Source: JBKCUK01 sp046318415
GTDB lineage: Bacteria > Pseudomonadota > Alphaproteobacteria > Caedimonadales > Caedimonadaceae
Length of the DNA stretch: 64,000 bases
Direction: 5' to 3'
Assembly (NCBI GenBank): GCA_046318415.1
Contig: JBKCUK010000015.1
Span: forward strand, 62,001-126,000
Part shown: positions 52,472-61,271 of the stretch, in pieces
How the letters are laid out: every line of letters starts with the position of its first letter
How positions within the stretch are numbered: position 1 is the first letter of the stretch
Notes under the pieces: generated by a model
Seen by the model: the letters and a program-made list of their open reading frames with translations, nothing else
Databases searched by the model: none
What the model was told of the DNA's origin: nothing
Translations under genes and position numbers: made by a program

Positions 52472-54372
52472 GACGGTGTTTCCCTGTCCGTTCGTTTTCG
52501 TTTAAGCATACACAAAAATGCAGATAATGCCATCACGCAAGCAGCCAACCATAGCCCCATTATCCCAAAATGCTGGCTGACTTTAAAGGCGCGTTTTCCA
52601 CCCGGCAGCGGGGGGGTCGCTGCAACATAAAGCTGGCTAAGTCCCCGGGTGCGCAATGCCACTTCCGTGGTGAGCACCTGACGACCTGGATAAAAGCGTC
52701 GCTCAGGCATCAGCACACCTTCTCCAAACGCCCCCTTAACTGCCAGGTGATACCGCTCGGCCATGTAGGTGGGGGTGCGAAGGCGCTCAACTTCTGTCAG
52801 ACTCAGTCTTAGGTCACGACCAATGACAGCCTCTTCGCCTTCGCCCAAAACGATGTCCTGGGTGCGGCTGGTAAAGGCATCAAGGCTGGCAAATCCTAGA
52901 AAGGCCGCTGCTGCCATGTGCGCGAGAGATGACATGGATTTTGGCGGCCACAACTGCCACTTTGAAAGCGGCACCAGATTCGCGCTGAAGCCCCAAGCAC
53001 TTACAGCCAACAGCAACCACAGGCATGGGCTTTCGGCATAGTACACACCCCAGAGCAGGACAAGCAGCGGGATGAGGAATGTCCTCGCCTTCAGCAGTCG
53101 ATCCCTGAGGTGTGGCCAGCTTCCCTGGCGCCACGGCAAGTGGATCCCGAAGGCCATGCAGAAAAGGCCAAAAGTGGCTATGGGGACAAAAACGTTGTTA
53201 AAGTAAGGCGCTCCCACAGTTAAAGTGGTACCGTTCAAAGCTTCTATGGCCAGCGGATAAAGGGTGCCCAGCGCCACCGTAAAGGTCAGGCTGATCATCA
53301 GCACCACCATCCCCCCCAACGCCAGCTCTCGAGAGAAAAAGTTCACGATGGGAGGCCCCTGCATGTGGCGTAATTTTCTTACCCAAGCCCAAACGGAGAC
53401 ACAGGTGGCAACGACAAAAAGGGCGAACAAGCCCTGCCCCCTGACCGGATCGGTGGCAAAACTATGCACCGAAGCGATCAGGTTAGACCGCACCAAAAAA
53501 GTCCCCAGCAGGCAGAATAAGAAGGTGCCAAGGGCCATGGCCGTGGTGGTACGCGGTAATCCTCCGCCTTTGCTGAACATCAGCACGCTGTGCATCAATC
53601 CTAATCCCATGAGCCACGGCATTAATGCAGCGTTTTCAACAGGATCCCAAAACCACCAGCCTCCCCAACCCAGTTCGTAGTAAGCCCAGTAACTGCCGAG
53701 AGCAATGCCCAGCGTCAAAAATCCCCAGGGCAGCAAAATCCAAGGCCGCAATTGGGCGCCCAACCCCTGCAACTGGGGCGTCTTCGAAAACAAGGCCCCA
53801 AGGGTCAATGCAAAAGGCACAGCAAATCCCACGAGACCCAGGTAGAGCAACGGTGGATGCAAGGCAACCGCAGGATCCTGCAGCAAAGGATTCAGATCAA
53901 GACCTTGGCTCGGCGCCTCTGCCACCAAAAGATAAGGTGATGATAAAGCTAAGATATATCCACCCATGAGCGCGATCAGTGCCCAAAGAATCGCGACAGT
54001 GCCGGTTCGCCACGGAGGTGAGAGGCGTGCTGTGGCCACCACAGTGTAGCCAACCAAAATCCACAGCCACAGCAGCATGGACCCCTCGTGATGGGCCCAG
54101 AGAGCCGAGATCTTATACAGTACAGGGGTCAGGGTGTGCGAATGAAGGCTCACCACCGCATAGCGAAAATCTGATGTCAGGAAGGCGAGAAGCACCTCGA
54201 CGACGGCAAGGGTACAAAGGAGAAGCGCGGCCCCACTGACAAAGGACAGGAACCTTGGCATAAGCTTTTGTGGCGCAGTCCCCGCATACTGAAAATAGGC
54301 AACACCCACGCTGCCCAGGGCACACAGGATGACCAATGCCACCAATGCGGCTTCTCCCCAGCCGATCATCAT
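52468..54372 (-). CDS. ccmF: Cytochrome c haem lyase subunit CcmF
   Basis: The protein has 634 residues and is a polytopic inner-membrane protein with about 15 membrane segments. The WWD haem-handling motif is in GWGGWWFWDPVENAALMPWL. Conserved His residues are in the surrounding loops (for example LWAHHEGSMLLW). It receives haem from CcmE and attaches it to apocytochrome c. It overlaps ccmE and ccmG by 4 bases each. Confidence 0.96.
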   Translation of the reverse strand: MMIGWGEAALVALVILCALGSVGVAYFQYAGTAPQKLMPRFLSFVSGAALLLCTLAVVEVLLAFLTSDFRYAVVSLHSHTLTPVLYKISALWAHHEGSMLLWLWILVGYTVVATARLSPPWRTGTVAILWALIALMGGYILALSSPYLLVAEAPSQGLDLNPLLQDPAVALHPPLLYLGLVGFAVPFALTLGALFSKTPQLQGLGAQLRPWILLPWGFLTLGIALGSYWAYYELGWGGWWFWDPVENAALMPWLMGLGLMHSVLMFSKGGGLPRTTTAMALGTFLFCLLGTFLVRSNLIASVHSFATDPVRGQGLFALFVVATCVSVWAWVRKLRHMQGPPIVNFFSRELALGGMVVLMISLTFTVALGTLYPLAIEALNGTTLTVGAPYFNNVFVPIATFGLFCMAFGIHLPWRQGSWPHLRDRLLKARTFLIPLLVLLWGVYYAESPCLWLLLAVSAWGFSANLVPLSKWQLWPPKSMSSLAHMAAAAFLGFASLDAFTSRTQDIVLGEGEEAVIGRDLRLSLTEVERLRTPTYMAERYHLAVKGAFGEGVLMPERRFYPGRQVLTTEVALRTRGLSQLYVAATPPLPGGKRAFKVSQHFGIMGLWLAACVMALSAFLCMLKRKRTDRETPS

Positions 54373-54836
54373 GGCCGCTGCAGACTTTTGCTGGAATTTT
54401 GGCGAAAATCCGTCGTCCCAGATTCGGCGGCATCGGGCGGCATGTAGGTCTCATCATGCTTTGCCAGAATTTGGGTGGCTTTAAAAACCCCATCCTCAGC
54501 AAGCGTCCCTTCCGCCACCACCCCTTGCCCCTCGCGAAACAAATCGGGCAACAGACCATGATAACGCACATGAATATGGTGCCGCTCATCGGTTACCTGA
54601 AACGAGACATCTTGGGGATCTTCGCCCATGGCCACACTGCCTTTCGCCACCACTCCCCCAAGCCTGAGGGTGCGATGCAGGATGGGCTTTTCGGTCAATT
54701 CGGTGGGCGTGTAGAAAAACACCAGCTGATCACGAAAGGTCTCGCCAATCAACCAAGCGAGGGCAACGCCTGCCCCCAGGCCCGCTACCAAGAAAAGTGT
54801 TCGACGGTGCGATGCCCGAAAAAAAGACTTTGTCAT
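54369..54836 (-). CDS. ccmE: Haem chaperone CcmE
   Basis: The protein has 155 residues. One N-terminal membrane anchor is followed by an OB-fold and the haem-binding histidine in AKHDETYMP (HxxxY motif). CcmE carries haem covalently from CcmC to CcmF. The C-terminal tail after that motif is short and polar. Confidence 0.95.
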   Translation of the reverse strand: MTKSFFRASHRRTLFLVAGLGAGVALAWLIGETFRDQLVFFYTPTELTEKPILHRTLRLGGVVAKGSVAMGEDPQDVSFQVTDERHHIHVRYHGLLPDLFREGQGVVAEGTLAEDGVFKATQILAKHDETYMPPDAAESGTTDFRQNSSKSLQRP

Positions 54837-54973
54837 TGGGATTCGGCTGCCTCAAGCTTTTGCCATTGGCGCCGCACGCGGCGAAGCTGAGCGTAAACGA
54901 CTCCAGCCATGCCAAGCCAAATCATTGCTGCGGCACCATAGGCGGCGGTGACAAAAACACCATAATCTTTCAT
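54833..54973 (-). CDS. ccmD: Small haem exporter protein CcmD
   Basis: A 46-residue protein with one membrane segment (FVTAAYGAAAMIWLGMAGVV) and a basic C-terminal tail (RRVRRQWQKLE), which is the CcmD pattern. CcmD helps release holo-CcmE from CcmC. The start MKDYGVFV overlaps the ccmC stop by 4 bases. Longer in-frame starts upstream lie inside ccmC and are not used. Confidence 0.88.
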   Translation of the reverse strand: MKDYGVFVTAAYGAAAMIWLGMAGVVYAQLRRVRRQWQKLEAAESQ

Positions 54974-55722
54974 GCTGCGCGCTCCACAAAACGAACACGC
55001 GCTGGCGGTGCCTCGCGCAGCTGTTGCTGGACAAGAACGCGGCGACGCAGGATGAGATATTCCATGCGCATCATCCACAAACTCAGAACGCCCGCACCAT
55101 AGGCTGCGGTCATAAAGAGCAACGGCGTCAGCATGCTGCTGTGGAGCGAAGGCCCCTTAGACCTCAGAAGGGAAGCCGGCTGATGCAAAGTCGCCCACCA
55201 TTCAACCGACCCTTTAATGATGGGCAGGTTAACCGCACCAATCACCAGTAGAAGCGCGCCCATGCGCAACCCCTGCAGCTGATCTTCATGGGCCCGCACC
55301 AGGGCGATGTACCCTAAATATAAAAGGGCTTGGATAAACATGGAGGTCAATCGCGCATCCCAAACCCACCACGTGCCCCATATGGGCTTTCCCCAGATAG
55401 AGCCCGTCACAAGGGAGATGAGGGTCAGTCCAAGACCAATCGGCGCCAAAGCATAGGCAGAAAAGTCCAAAAGCGGCCGGCGCAACACATAACCCAGCCC
55501 TCCCAAGATGGCCATCACACCGTAAAGGGCAACGCCAAGCCAGGACGCTGGAACATGCACGTACATGATGCGAACAGCCTCGCCTTGCTGATAATCAGAA
55601 GGGGAAGCAATAAGGGCTTGCCAGCCCCCTGCAAGCGACAATAGGCACCACAGAATAACCATCATGGGCAGCAGCTTGCGCAGATGCCCTAAAAAGCGCT
55701 TGGGTTGGGCATTAAAATCCAC
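54970..55722 (-). CDS. ccmC: Haem handling protein CcmC
   Basis: The protein has 250 residues and six membrane segments. The WWD motif is WGKPIWGTWWVWDARLTS and the flanking haem-ligand His are in MYVHVPASWLG and the ATLHQPASLL loop. CcmC loads haem onto CcmE. A GTG start at 55722 with AAGGG upstream fits the family start (NPKRFL-like NAQPKRFLGHL); an ATG at 55806 would add 28 basic residues that the family lacks. It is the first gene of ccmCDEFG. ccmA and ccmB do not precede it. Confidence 0.93.
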   Translation of the reverse strand: MDFNAQPKRFLGHLRKLLPMMVILWCLLSLAGGWQALIASPSDYQQGEAVRIMYVHVPASWLGVALYGVMAILGGLGYVLRRPLLDFSAYALAPIGLGLTLISLVTGSIWGKPIWGTWWVWDARLTSMFIQALLYLGYIALVRAHEDQLQGLRMGALLLVIGAVNLPIIKGSVEWWATLHQPASLLRSKGPSLHSSMLTPLLFMTAAYGAGVLSLWMMRMEYLILRRRVLVQQQLREAPPARVRFVERAA

Positions 55723-55969
55723 GTTGCACGACCCTTGAAAAATGATTTTTTTGCATCTTTTACCACCCCCACGTGAATTTCGGCTTCTAATCCTAGTCTT
55801 TCTCACCTCTCAACGGGCGTTCTTCTGCACCAGGGTCTATTTTGGTTAATTTAGGGGATTTAAGAACAATCTAAAAGCCATAATCCGCATTTTTCTTGCA
55901 TGAGGGGGCCAGCTTGGTTAAGAAAAATCAAGTGCAAAATGAACCATAAAAAAAACGGAGTCCCTTCCC

Positions 55970-56536
55970 ATGAAGATAAGTGGCAATGACATTCGCCCAG
56001 GCAATGTGATCGAACACAATAATCGCCTTTGGGTTGCCGTCAAAACGCAGCATGTGCAACCTGGAAAAGGCGGCGCCTACATGCAGGTTGAACTCAAAGA
56101 TATTCGCACCGGGACCAAGACCAACGAGCGTTTCCGCTCCAGCGAAGCCGTTGAGCGCGTTCGCCTGGATGAGCGTGATTATCAATTTCTTTTTGGCGAG
56201 GGCGACGAGTTCACCTTTATGGACAATGCGAGCTTTGAGCAAATCACCGTCAAAGCAGAACAAATTGGTGAGCCCGCCGTCTACCTTCAAGAAGGCATGT
56301 ATGTTAAAGTCTGCTCATATGAAACTGAAGTTGTCAGCGTGAAGTTGCCCGATACAGTGATTGTGGCCATCACCCAGGCGGACCCGGTGGTCAAAGGTCA
56401 AACGGCAGCATCTTCTTACAAGCCAGCTATTCTAGAAAACGGTGTGCGCGTTATGGTTCCGCCCCATGTGGAGTCCGGCACACGCATCGTGGTGAATACG
56501 AACGACAATACCTACGTTGAACGGGCGAAGGACTAA
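55970..56536 (+). CDS. efp: Elongation factor P
   Basis: EF-P (188 residues) rescues ribosomes stalled at proline stretches. Three beta-barrel domains are present. The modified-lysine loop is in QPGKGGAYMQVELKD (lysine at the tip, usual position 34) and the C-terminal signature is GTRIVVNTNDNTYVERAKD. GGAG is upstream of the ATG. It forms a pair with suhB downstream but with a 230-base gap. Confidence 0.97.
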   Translation: MKISGNDIRPGNVIEHNNRLWVAVKTQHVQPGKGGAYMQVELKDIRTGTKTNERFRSSEAVERVRLDERDYQFLFGEGDEFTFMDNASFEQITVKAEQIGEPAVYLQEGMYVKVCSYETEVVSVKLPDTVIVAITQADPVVKGQTAASSYKPAILENGVRVMVPPHVESGTRIVVNTNDNTYVERAKD

Positions 56537-56770
56537 ACCTGTTCTGGCGTCATTAACCATAATGACAAGAAGACGCGTCCCTCCAAAACGTGTTAGTCTG
56601 GGACAATAAATTTACCCCCATTACTGGGGAATGGGTCTTTGTTATACGTGAAGAATAAAATCGCCAGGCTGCTTCTGGATCAGGATTCGCACCAAAACAA
56701 AGGCCCAAAAGATCACACATGTGATCACGCAGAACTGCAAGGCAAAAGCGACAACTGAAAGGGCTTTTTA

Positions 56771-57577
56771 ATGTTAAACACGCGCGTGAAATTGTCGACA
56801 CCGCTGATCAATGTGATGGCACAAGCTGCCAGCAAGGCGGCGCGCAATCTGGTTCGGGATTTTGGCGAAATTGAAAATCTTCAGGTCTCACGCAAGGGCC
56901 CAGGGAACTTTGTGACATCCGCTGATCTAAGGGCAGAAAAGATCCTGCGCGAGGAACTCAGCAAGGCGCGTCCCGAGTATGGATTCCTTATGGAAGAGTC
57001 TGGCGCCACCGGTAACCAAGATGGAGACTACCGCTGGATTGTCGACCCCCTGGACGGCACCAGCAACTTTATGCATGGCCTGCCCCACTTCGCCATTTCC
57101 ATTGCCGTTGAATGCCGCGGCGAGATCATTTCTGGCCTTGTTTACGACCCCATCAAGGACGAGATGTTTTGCGCTGAAAAAGGTGCTGGCGCCTACGTAA
57201 ACGAGCGTCGCATCCGCGTCTCGGCGCGCTCTAAAATACCCGATGCACTTTTGGGCCTGAGCCTTGCACCGGGTAGCGAGGATGTTCTTGCCATGGCAAA
57301 GCTTCGCCAGCTGACGGCGCATGTTGGTGCTCACCGCCGTATGGGCTCGGCCGCCCTTGATCTTTGCTATACTGCTGCAGGTCGCTATGACGCCTTTTAT
57401 GGTCGCAACCTGGGTTACTGGGATTGCGCTGCAGGCATGCTTATTGTGCGAGAAGCTGGCGGTTACGTCAGTGAACTTGGTGTTCACAACGACGGATCCC
57501 AAGAGGTTCGGGATATTCTTGCCTCCAACGATCCCATGCATCCCCAAATCCTGAAAATCCTCAAAGCCAAAGACTAA
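56771..57577 (+). CDS. suhB: Inositol-1-monophosphatase family protein SuhB
   Basis: The protein has 268 residues. The metal-binding motif WIVDPLDGTSNFMHGLPHFAIS (split: DPLDGTSNF core), the Glu in LMEESGA and the second signature NLGYWDCAAGMLIVREAGG are intact, so a Mg-dependent sugar or inositol phosphatase is expected. In proteobacteria SuhB also joins the ribosomal RNA antitermination complex. Its neighbour is efp, as in many alphaproteobacteria, so it is a housekeeping gene rather than part of the exported phosphatase set. Confidence 0.93.
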   Translation: MLNTRVKLSTPLINVMAQAASKAARNLVRDFGEIENLQVSRKGPGNFVTSADLRAEKILREELSKARPEYGFLMEESGATGNQDGDYRWIVDPLDGTSNFMHGLPHFAISIAVECRGEIISGLVYDPIKDEMFCAEKGAGAYVNERRIRVSARSKIPDALLGLSLAPGSEDVLAMAKLRQLTAHVGAHRRMGSAALDLCYTAAGRYDAFYGRNLGYWDCAAGMLIVREAGGYVSELGVHNDGSQEVRDILASNDPMHPQILKILKAKD

Positions 57578-57760
57578 AATGCAAGGGGGGCATCACGCCC
57601 CTCATCTTCCATAGTTTTGCATCCCTCGCCCACTCTCATCCCCCTCTAAGCTTGCATCTTCAGCTCTTCGAAGGCACTGGCGTCTGCTTAATTAAAGAGA
57701 AAGCTTGTGATTGGTTTGGGCTTTGAAGGTGGCACAGGGTGGAAAATCTATTGATTTCAC

Positions 57761-57794
57761 AAAACAAAAAAGGCTGACATTTGTCAGCCTTTTT
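57761..57794 (-). terminator. Terminator of the small lipoprotein gene
   Basis: AAAAAGGCTGAC-ATTT-GTCAGCCTTTTT is a 12-bp stem with A and T runs on both sides (AAAACAAAAA before it), so it ends transcription of the minus-strand gene 31 bases after the stop and may also stop read-through from suhB. Confidence 0.88.
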
Positions 57795-57825
57795 GAAAGA
57801 GCAAACGGCTCGTCGGAACAGGGGC

Positions 57826-58077
57826 TTATCTGCCGTCTGTTTCACGATCCTTAGCGATATTCTCTTCACCTGGACGGTTCACATTACCTGGATCAAGAGA
57901 AACGCTACCACCCTTAGTAGCTTCTTGATGCTTGGACACGCGGTCTTTGCATTGATCGTACTCGCGGCTGTCAACGCTATAGTTGGTTTTGCAATCCATG
58001 TTCCATGGTGTATTGGTTTGATAGCAGCCTGCAACACCTGCAACGCTTGCAATCGCTAAAAGAGGTATATAACGCAT
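57826..58077 (-). CDS. Small lipoprotein of unknown function
   Basis: An 83-residue protein. The signal MRYIPLLAIASVAGVAGC has a lipobox VAGC. The mature 66 residues are hydrophilic with two cysteines beyond the lipid-bearing one (MDCKTNYSVDSREYDQCKD), which could form a disulfide. No known family was recognised. Its own strong terminator follows. The 270 bases upstream (58078-58348) hold no feature I can support beyond its promoter. Confidence 0.7.
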   Translation of the reverse strand: MRYIPLLAIASVAGVAGCYQTNTPWNMDCKTNYSVDSREYDQCKDRVSKHQEATKGGSVSLDPGNVNRPGEENIAKDRETDGR

Positions 58078-58348
58078 CGCGATAACCCTATCTTTATCTA
58101 GAATTTAAATTACATTTCACCCTAATCACGCTAATTCCACGACTTAGACCTGTCAAGTCAGGAACTTGGCGCCCCTAGAGTCCTTCCCAACTAGTGCTAG
58201 AATGTCACACCCTGGGGCGATTCAAGGGAAAAACAGCAACACGGCACCTGGCCCACCCCAAGCGCAGTGTCTCTGTTTTTAAGCCAACAAGACCGAGGGA
58301 GGTAAGAAGGCAGACGCCCCCTCACCCTAAAAACGCATCTATCACCCT

Positions 58349-59146
58349 CTAGAGGTCAGCCAGCAAGCCGTCGTCATCAAGGGTTCCATGGGTCGCCCTG
58401 CGTAGCAGCTGCAAGAGTTTATCGGTATTCAGCTTTCGCCGCTGAGCGTCACTGAGATCAAGCACCACACGACCATCATGCAACATCAAGGTCCGATTTC
58501 CCTCTTCAAGGGCCTGGTGCATGCTGTGGGTCACCATAAGGACCGTAAGCTTTTGCTCGCTCACCATTTCACGGGTGATGGATAGAATGAAGGCCGCCGT
58601 ATGGGGATCAAGGGCTGCCGTGTGCTCGTCCAGAACCAATAAACGCATGGGGGAGAGAGCGGTCATGATCAACGAGATGGCTTGTCGCTGCCCACCTGAG
58701 AGGGCACCAATGGGATCATGCAAGCGCTGTTCAAGGCCAAGATTGAGACGGGCCAGCTGGGCCTTGAAGTGATCCAGCTTGTCTGCCGCAAGGGCGGAGC
58801 GAAAACCACGCTTCCCGCCCCTACTGGCCGCAAGGGCCATATTTTCGATCACACTCAGTGCACCACAGGTTCCCATCAGGGGGTCTTGAAAAACCCGTGC
58901 AAGCCAGGATGATCTCTGTTCCACATCCATGGTTGTCGCCTCAACGCCGTCCACAAAAATCTGGCCATGGGTGGGACTCACCTCGCCGGTCAGCACACCC
59001 AGAAGGGTCGACTTACCTGCGCCATTACTGCCCACAACCGTGACGAAATCGCCCTCTTCGATCTGGAGAGTGATGCCCTTTAAAGCTTGTTTTTCCAGCA
59101 CTGTCCCGGCGTTGAAGGTCACATGAATATCTTGTAGTGCAATCAT
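58349..59146 (-). CDS. ABC transporter ATP-binding protein (TrpZ-like)
   Basis: The protein has 265 residues. Walker A is GSNGAGKSTLLGVLTGE, the signature is GALSGGQRQAISLIM, Walker B is LLVLDEHTAALDPHTA and the H-loop is VTHSMHQAL. It resembles the ATPases that pair with TrpXYZ/YcjF-type permeases for aromatic amino acids or similar substrates. The start overlaps the permease stop by 4 bases. No third gene for a substrate-binding protein is next to it. Confidence 0.9.
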   Translation of the reverse strand: MIALQDIHVTFNAGTVLEKQALKGITLQIEEGDFVTVVGSNGAGKSTLLGVLTGEVSPTHGQIFVDGVEATTMDVEQRSSWLARVFQDPLMGTCGALSVIENMALAASRGGKRGFRSALAADKLDHFKAQLARLNLGLEQRLHDPIGALSGGQRQAISLIMTALSPMRLLVLDEHTAALDPHTAAFILSITREMVSEQKLTVLMVTHSMHQALEEGNRTLMLHDGRVVLDLSDAQRRKLNTDKLLQLLRRATHGTLDDDGLLADL

Positions 59147-60051
59147 GATGGCCTCCTTTGTTGCTTCAGTTTACGTCGCGCCGTTGCTTTAAGACGGGGC
59201 AAGACCATGGCAAGCCCCACCAGCAAAGCCGTGATGAGGTTCAAATCAGAGGCTTGCAAACCCAGACTTCCTGCATTAAGCGCAAAGGCCACCGCCATGC
59301 GATACACAATCGAGCCAATTAAACATCCGATCAAAGCGAAGGCTATGCGTTTTGGATGGAGGATAACCTCACCAATAATCACCGCCGCAAGACCCACCAC
59401 GATGGTCCCTAAACCCATGGACACATCGGCAAAGCCTTGGGTCTGAGCAAACAAGGCCCCCGCAAGGGCAACCAGGGCGTTGCTGAGCGCAAGTCCTTGC
59501 ATGATCATCGCCCCTGGGCGAACACCCTGGGCCCGCGCCATGCGAGGATTGGCACCCGTCGCCCGCAAAGCAAGACCCCGCTCGGTCTGGAAAAACCACC
59601 AGAGCAAGGCTGCAATCACGGCACACAAAAGGCCCAGCACGCCCAACACCGCAACAGTGCGATCCTCAAACAAAGCTTCATAGGGCGTCAGCAGCGTTTG
59701 CTCGCTAAGCAAGGCCACATTCGGGCGCCCCATAATACGTAAGTTGATGGAGTAAAGGGCGGTCATGGTCAGGATACTGGCCAAAAGATGCAGGATGCCC
59801 CAACGCACATTCAACCAGGCGGTCAGCAAGCCGGCCAATGCGCCTGCCCCTGCGGCGGCCAGGGTTGCCAGCCAAGGATCATAGCCCGCCACAATCAAAG
59901 TCGCCGCAACGCCTGCCCCTAGAGGAAAGCTGCCATCGACTGTCAGATCAGGAAAATCCAAGACCCGAAAACTGATCCAAACACCAAAGGCCACAATTGC
60001 AAAAATCATACCCAGCTCAAACGAGCCAAAAAGTTGGAAGAGACTCATCAT
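59143..60051 (-). CDS. ABC transporter permease (TrpY-like)
   Basis: The protein has 302 residues and about eight membrane segments, with the family blocks FRVLDFPDLTVDGSFPLGAG and FADVSMGLGTIVVGLAAVIIG, similar to branched-chain amino acid type permeases of the TrpXYZ group. A basic C-terminal tail follows. It is the first gene of a two-gene unit with the ATPase. The substrate is not known; tryptophan or tyrosine is suggested only by family. Confidence 0.88.
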   Translation of the reverse strand: MMSLFQLFGSFELGMIFAIVAFGVWISFRVLDFPDLTVDGSFPLGAGVAATLIVAGYDPWLATLAAAGAGALAGLLTAWLNVRWGILHLLASILTMTALYSINLRIMGRPNVALLSEQTLLTPYEALFEDRTVAVLGVLGLLCAVIAALLWWFFQTERGLALRATGANPRMARAQGVRPGAMIMQGLALSNALVALAGALFAQTQGFADVSMGLGTIVVGLAAVIIGEVILHPKRIAFALIGCLIGSIVYRMAVAFALNAGSLGLQASDLNLITALLVGLAMVLPRLKATARRKLKQQRRPS

Positions 60052-60498
60052 TTATTCTCCTGCCATGTTCGCAGCGGATGTCAAAAACTCAATGGCAAAG
60101 GGGTATTGAAAATGGGGATAATGAGGGTGTCGAGACCAATGGAGGGAAAAGGCGTTAAAGTAAGAGGGAACGAAACAAGGGCGGGTACGATTTAACTTAG
60201 TTGATTTTTCCAGATCGGATTTGAACACCATTTTGATCACCACTTTTATTTTTCACTTGCAACTTAAAACTCAGAACTTCACCGGTGCAATAATGATAGC
60301 TATACCAATACATGGGCTTCTCCTGCATAATCTTGACAGAAAAGACAACTTCCTTAAGTTACCCCAATCCCAAGGCGCAACTCAACCTTTAAGTTGCGCG
60401 TGATCCCATGCAAAAAAAAAGATTTTAAGTTCAGACGCCTTCCTTGGGCGCGTCAAAACCATATTGTTCCCCGGGCGCAGGCATGTTAGGCATGAACC
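60052..60498. other. Intergenic region with one hairpin
   Basis: The 447 bases between the divergent permease and gmk genes hold no plausible gene, although the missing binding protein might be expected here. A hairpin GCGCAACT/AGTTGCGC (60375-60399) has no T run. A possible -35 element TTGACA lies at 60333, but its -10 partner is weak. Confidence 0.45.
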
Positions 60499-61140
60499 AT
60501 GAATACACAAAGACTCGTCGAACGTCGCGGCTTAATGCTCATTCTCTCTTCGCCCTCGGGCGCAGGGAAAACCACACTTGCCCGTGCACTTTTGCAAGCC
60601 GATCCCAACCTAACCATGTCGGTCTCACTCACCACGCGCAAACGGCGCCCAGGTGAGGTTCACGGTAGCGACTACTATTTTGTGACGCCTGCGGAATTTG
60701 AGCAGCATGTGGCCGATGGTAAGCTGTTAGAGTACGCCAAGGTTTTTGATCATTATTACGGCACCCCCAAAGATGCCGTAGACAAAGCGCTTAGCACCGT
60801 TAAATACGTTTTGTTCGATATTGACTGGCAGGGCACGCAACAGCTCAGCCAAATGGCCCGTGGCGATTTGGTCTCGGTCTTCATTTTGCCACCCAATCTA
60901 CACGAGCTGGAGGAGCGCCTCACCCGCCGGGCCCAAGACCCCCAAGAAGTGGTCGCCCGTCGCATGGCAAAGGCGCAAGACGAAATCAGCCATTGGGCAG
61001 AATATGACTATGTCATTATCAACGCCGAATTCGAAAAAGCTCTTGCTGAGATAAAGGCAATCCTTGCAGCTGAGCGCCTGCGCCGCCAACGCCAAACTGG
61101 CCTTAGTACTTTCGTCAAGAACCTTGTTCAAGGCATATAG
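60499..61140 (+). CDS. gmk: Guanylate kinase
   Basis: Gmk (213 residues) phosphorylates GMP to GDP. The P-loop is SSPSGAGKTTLARALL, and the GMP-binding segment has TTRKRRPGEVHGSDYYF. The lid and the arginines that bind phosphate are in the RLTRRAQDPQEVVARRMAKA region. No neighbour is in the usual gmk operon (rpoZ); the gene stands alone. Confidence 0.97.
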   Translation: MNTQRLVERRGLMLILSSPSGAGKTTLARALLQADPNLTMSVSLTTRKRRPGEVHGSDYYFVTPAEFEQHVADGKLLEYAKVFDHYYGTPKDAVDKALSTVKYVLFDIDWQGTQQLSQMARGDLVSVFILPPNLHELEERLTRRAQDPQEVVARRMAKAQDEISHWAEYDYVIINAEFEKALAEIKAILAAERLRRQRQTGLSTFVKNLVQGI

Positions 61141-61271
61141 GGTAATCCCAGCTCAATCAGCCGGCAGCCCCTTTTGTCTTTTTGGGAATTAAAATCAAAT
61201 TTAACGTTTTTTTAGTTTATTTCGAACGAATCTGACCCTAAAAAACCTCACGTCAAGAGGGGGGATAGACT

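Noticed and set aside
56543..56560. GTCATTA/TAATGAC hairpin after efp as a terminator
   Set aside because: The stem is AT-rich and short and is not followed by a T tract.
60375..60399. Hairpin upstream of gmk as a riboswitch or T-box
   Set aside because: An 8-bp stem with a 9-base loop and no T run. No conserved T-box or other aptamer sequence was seen.
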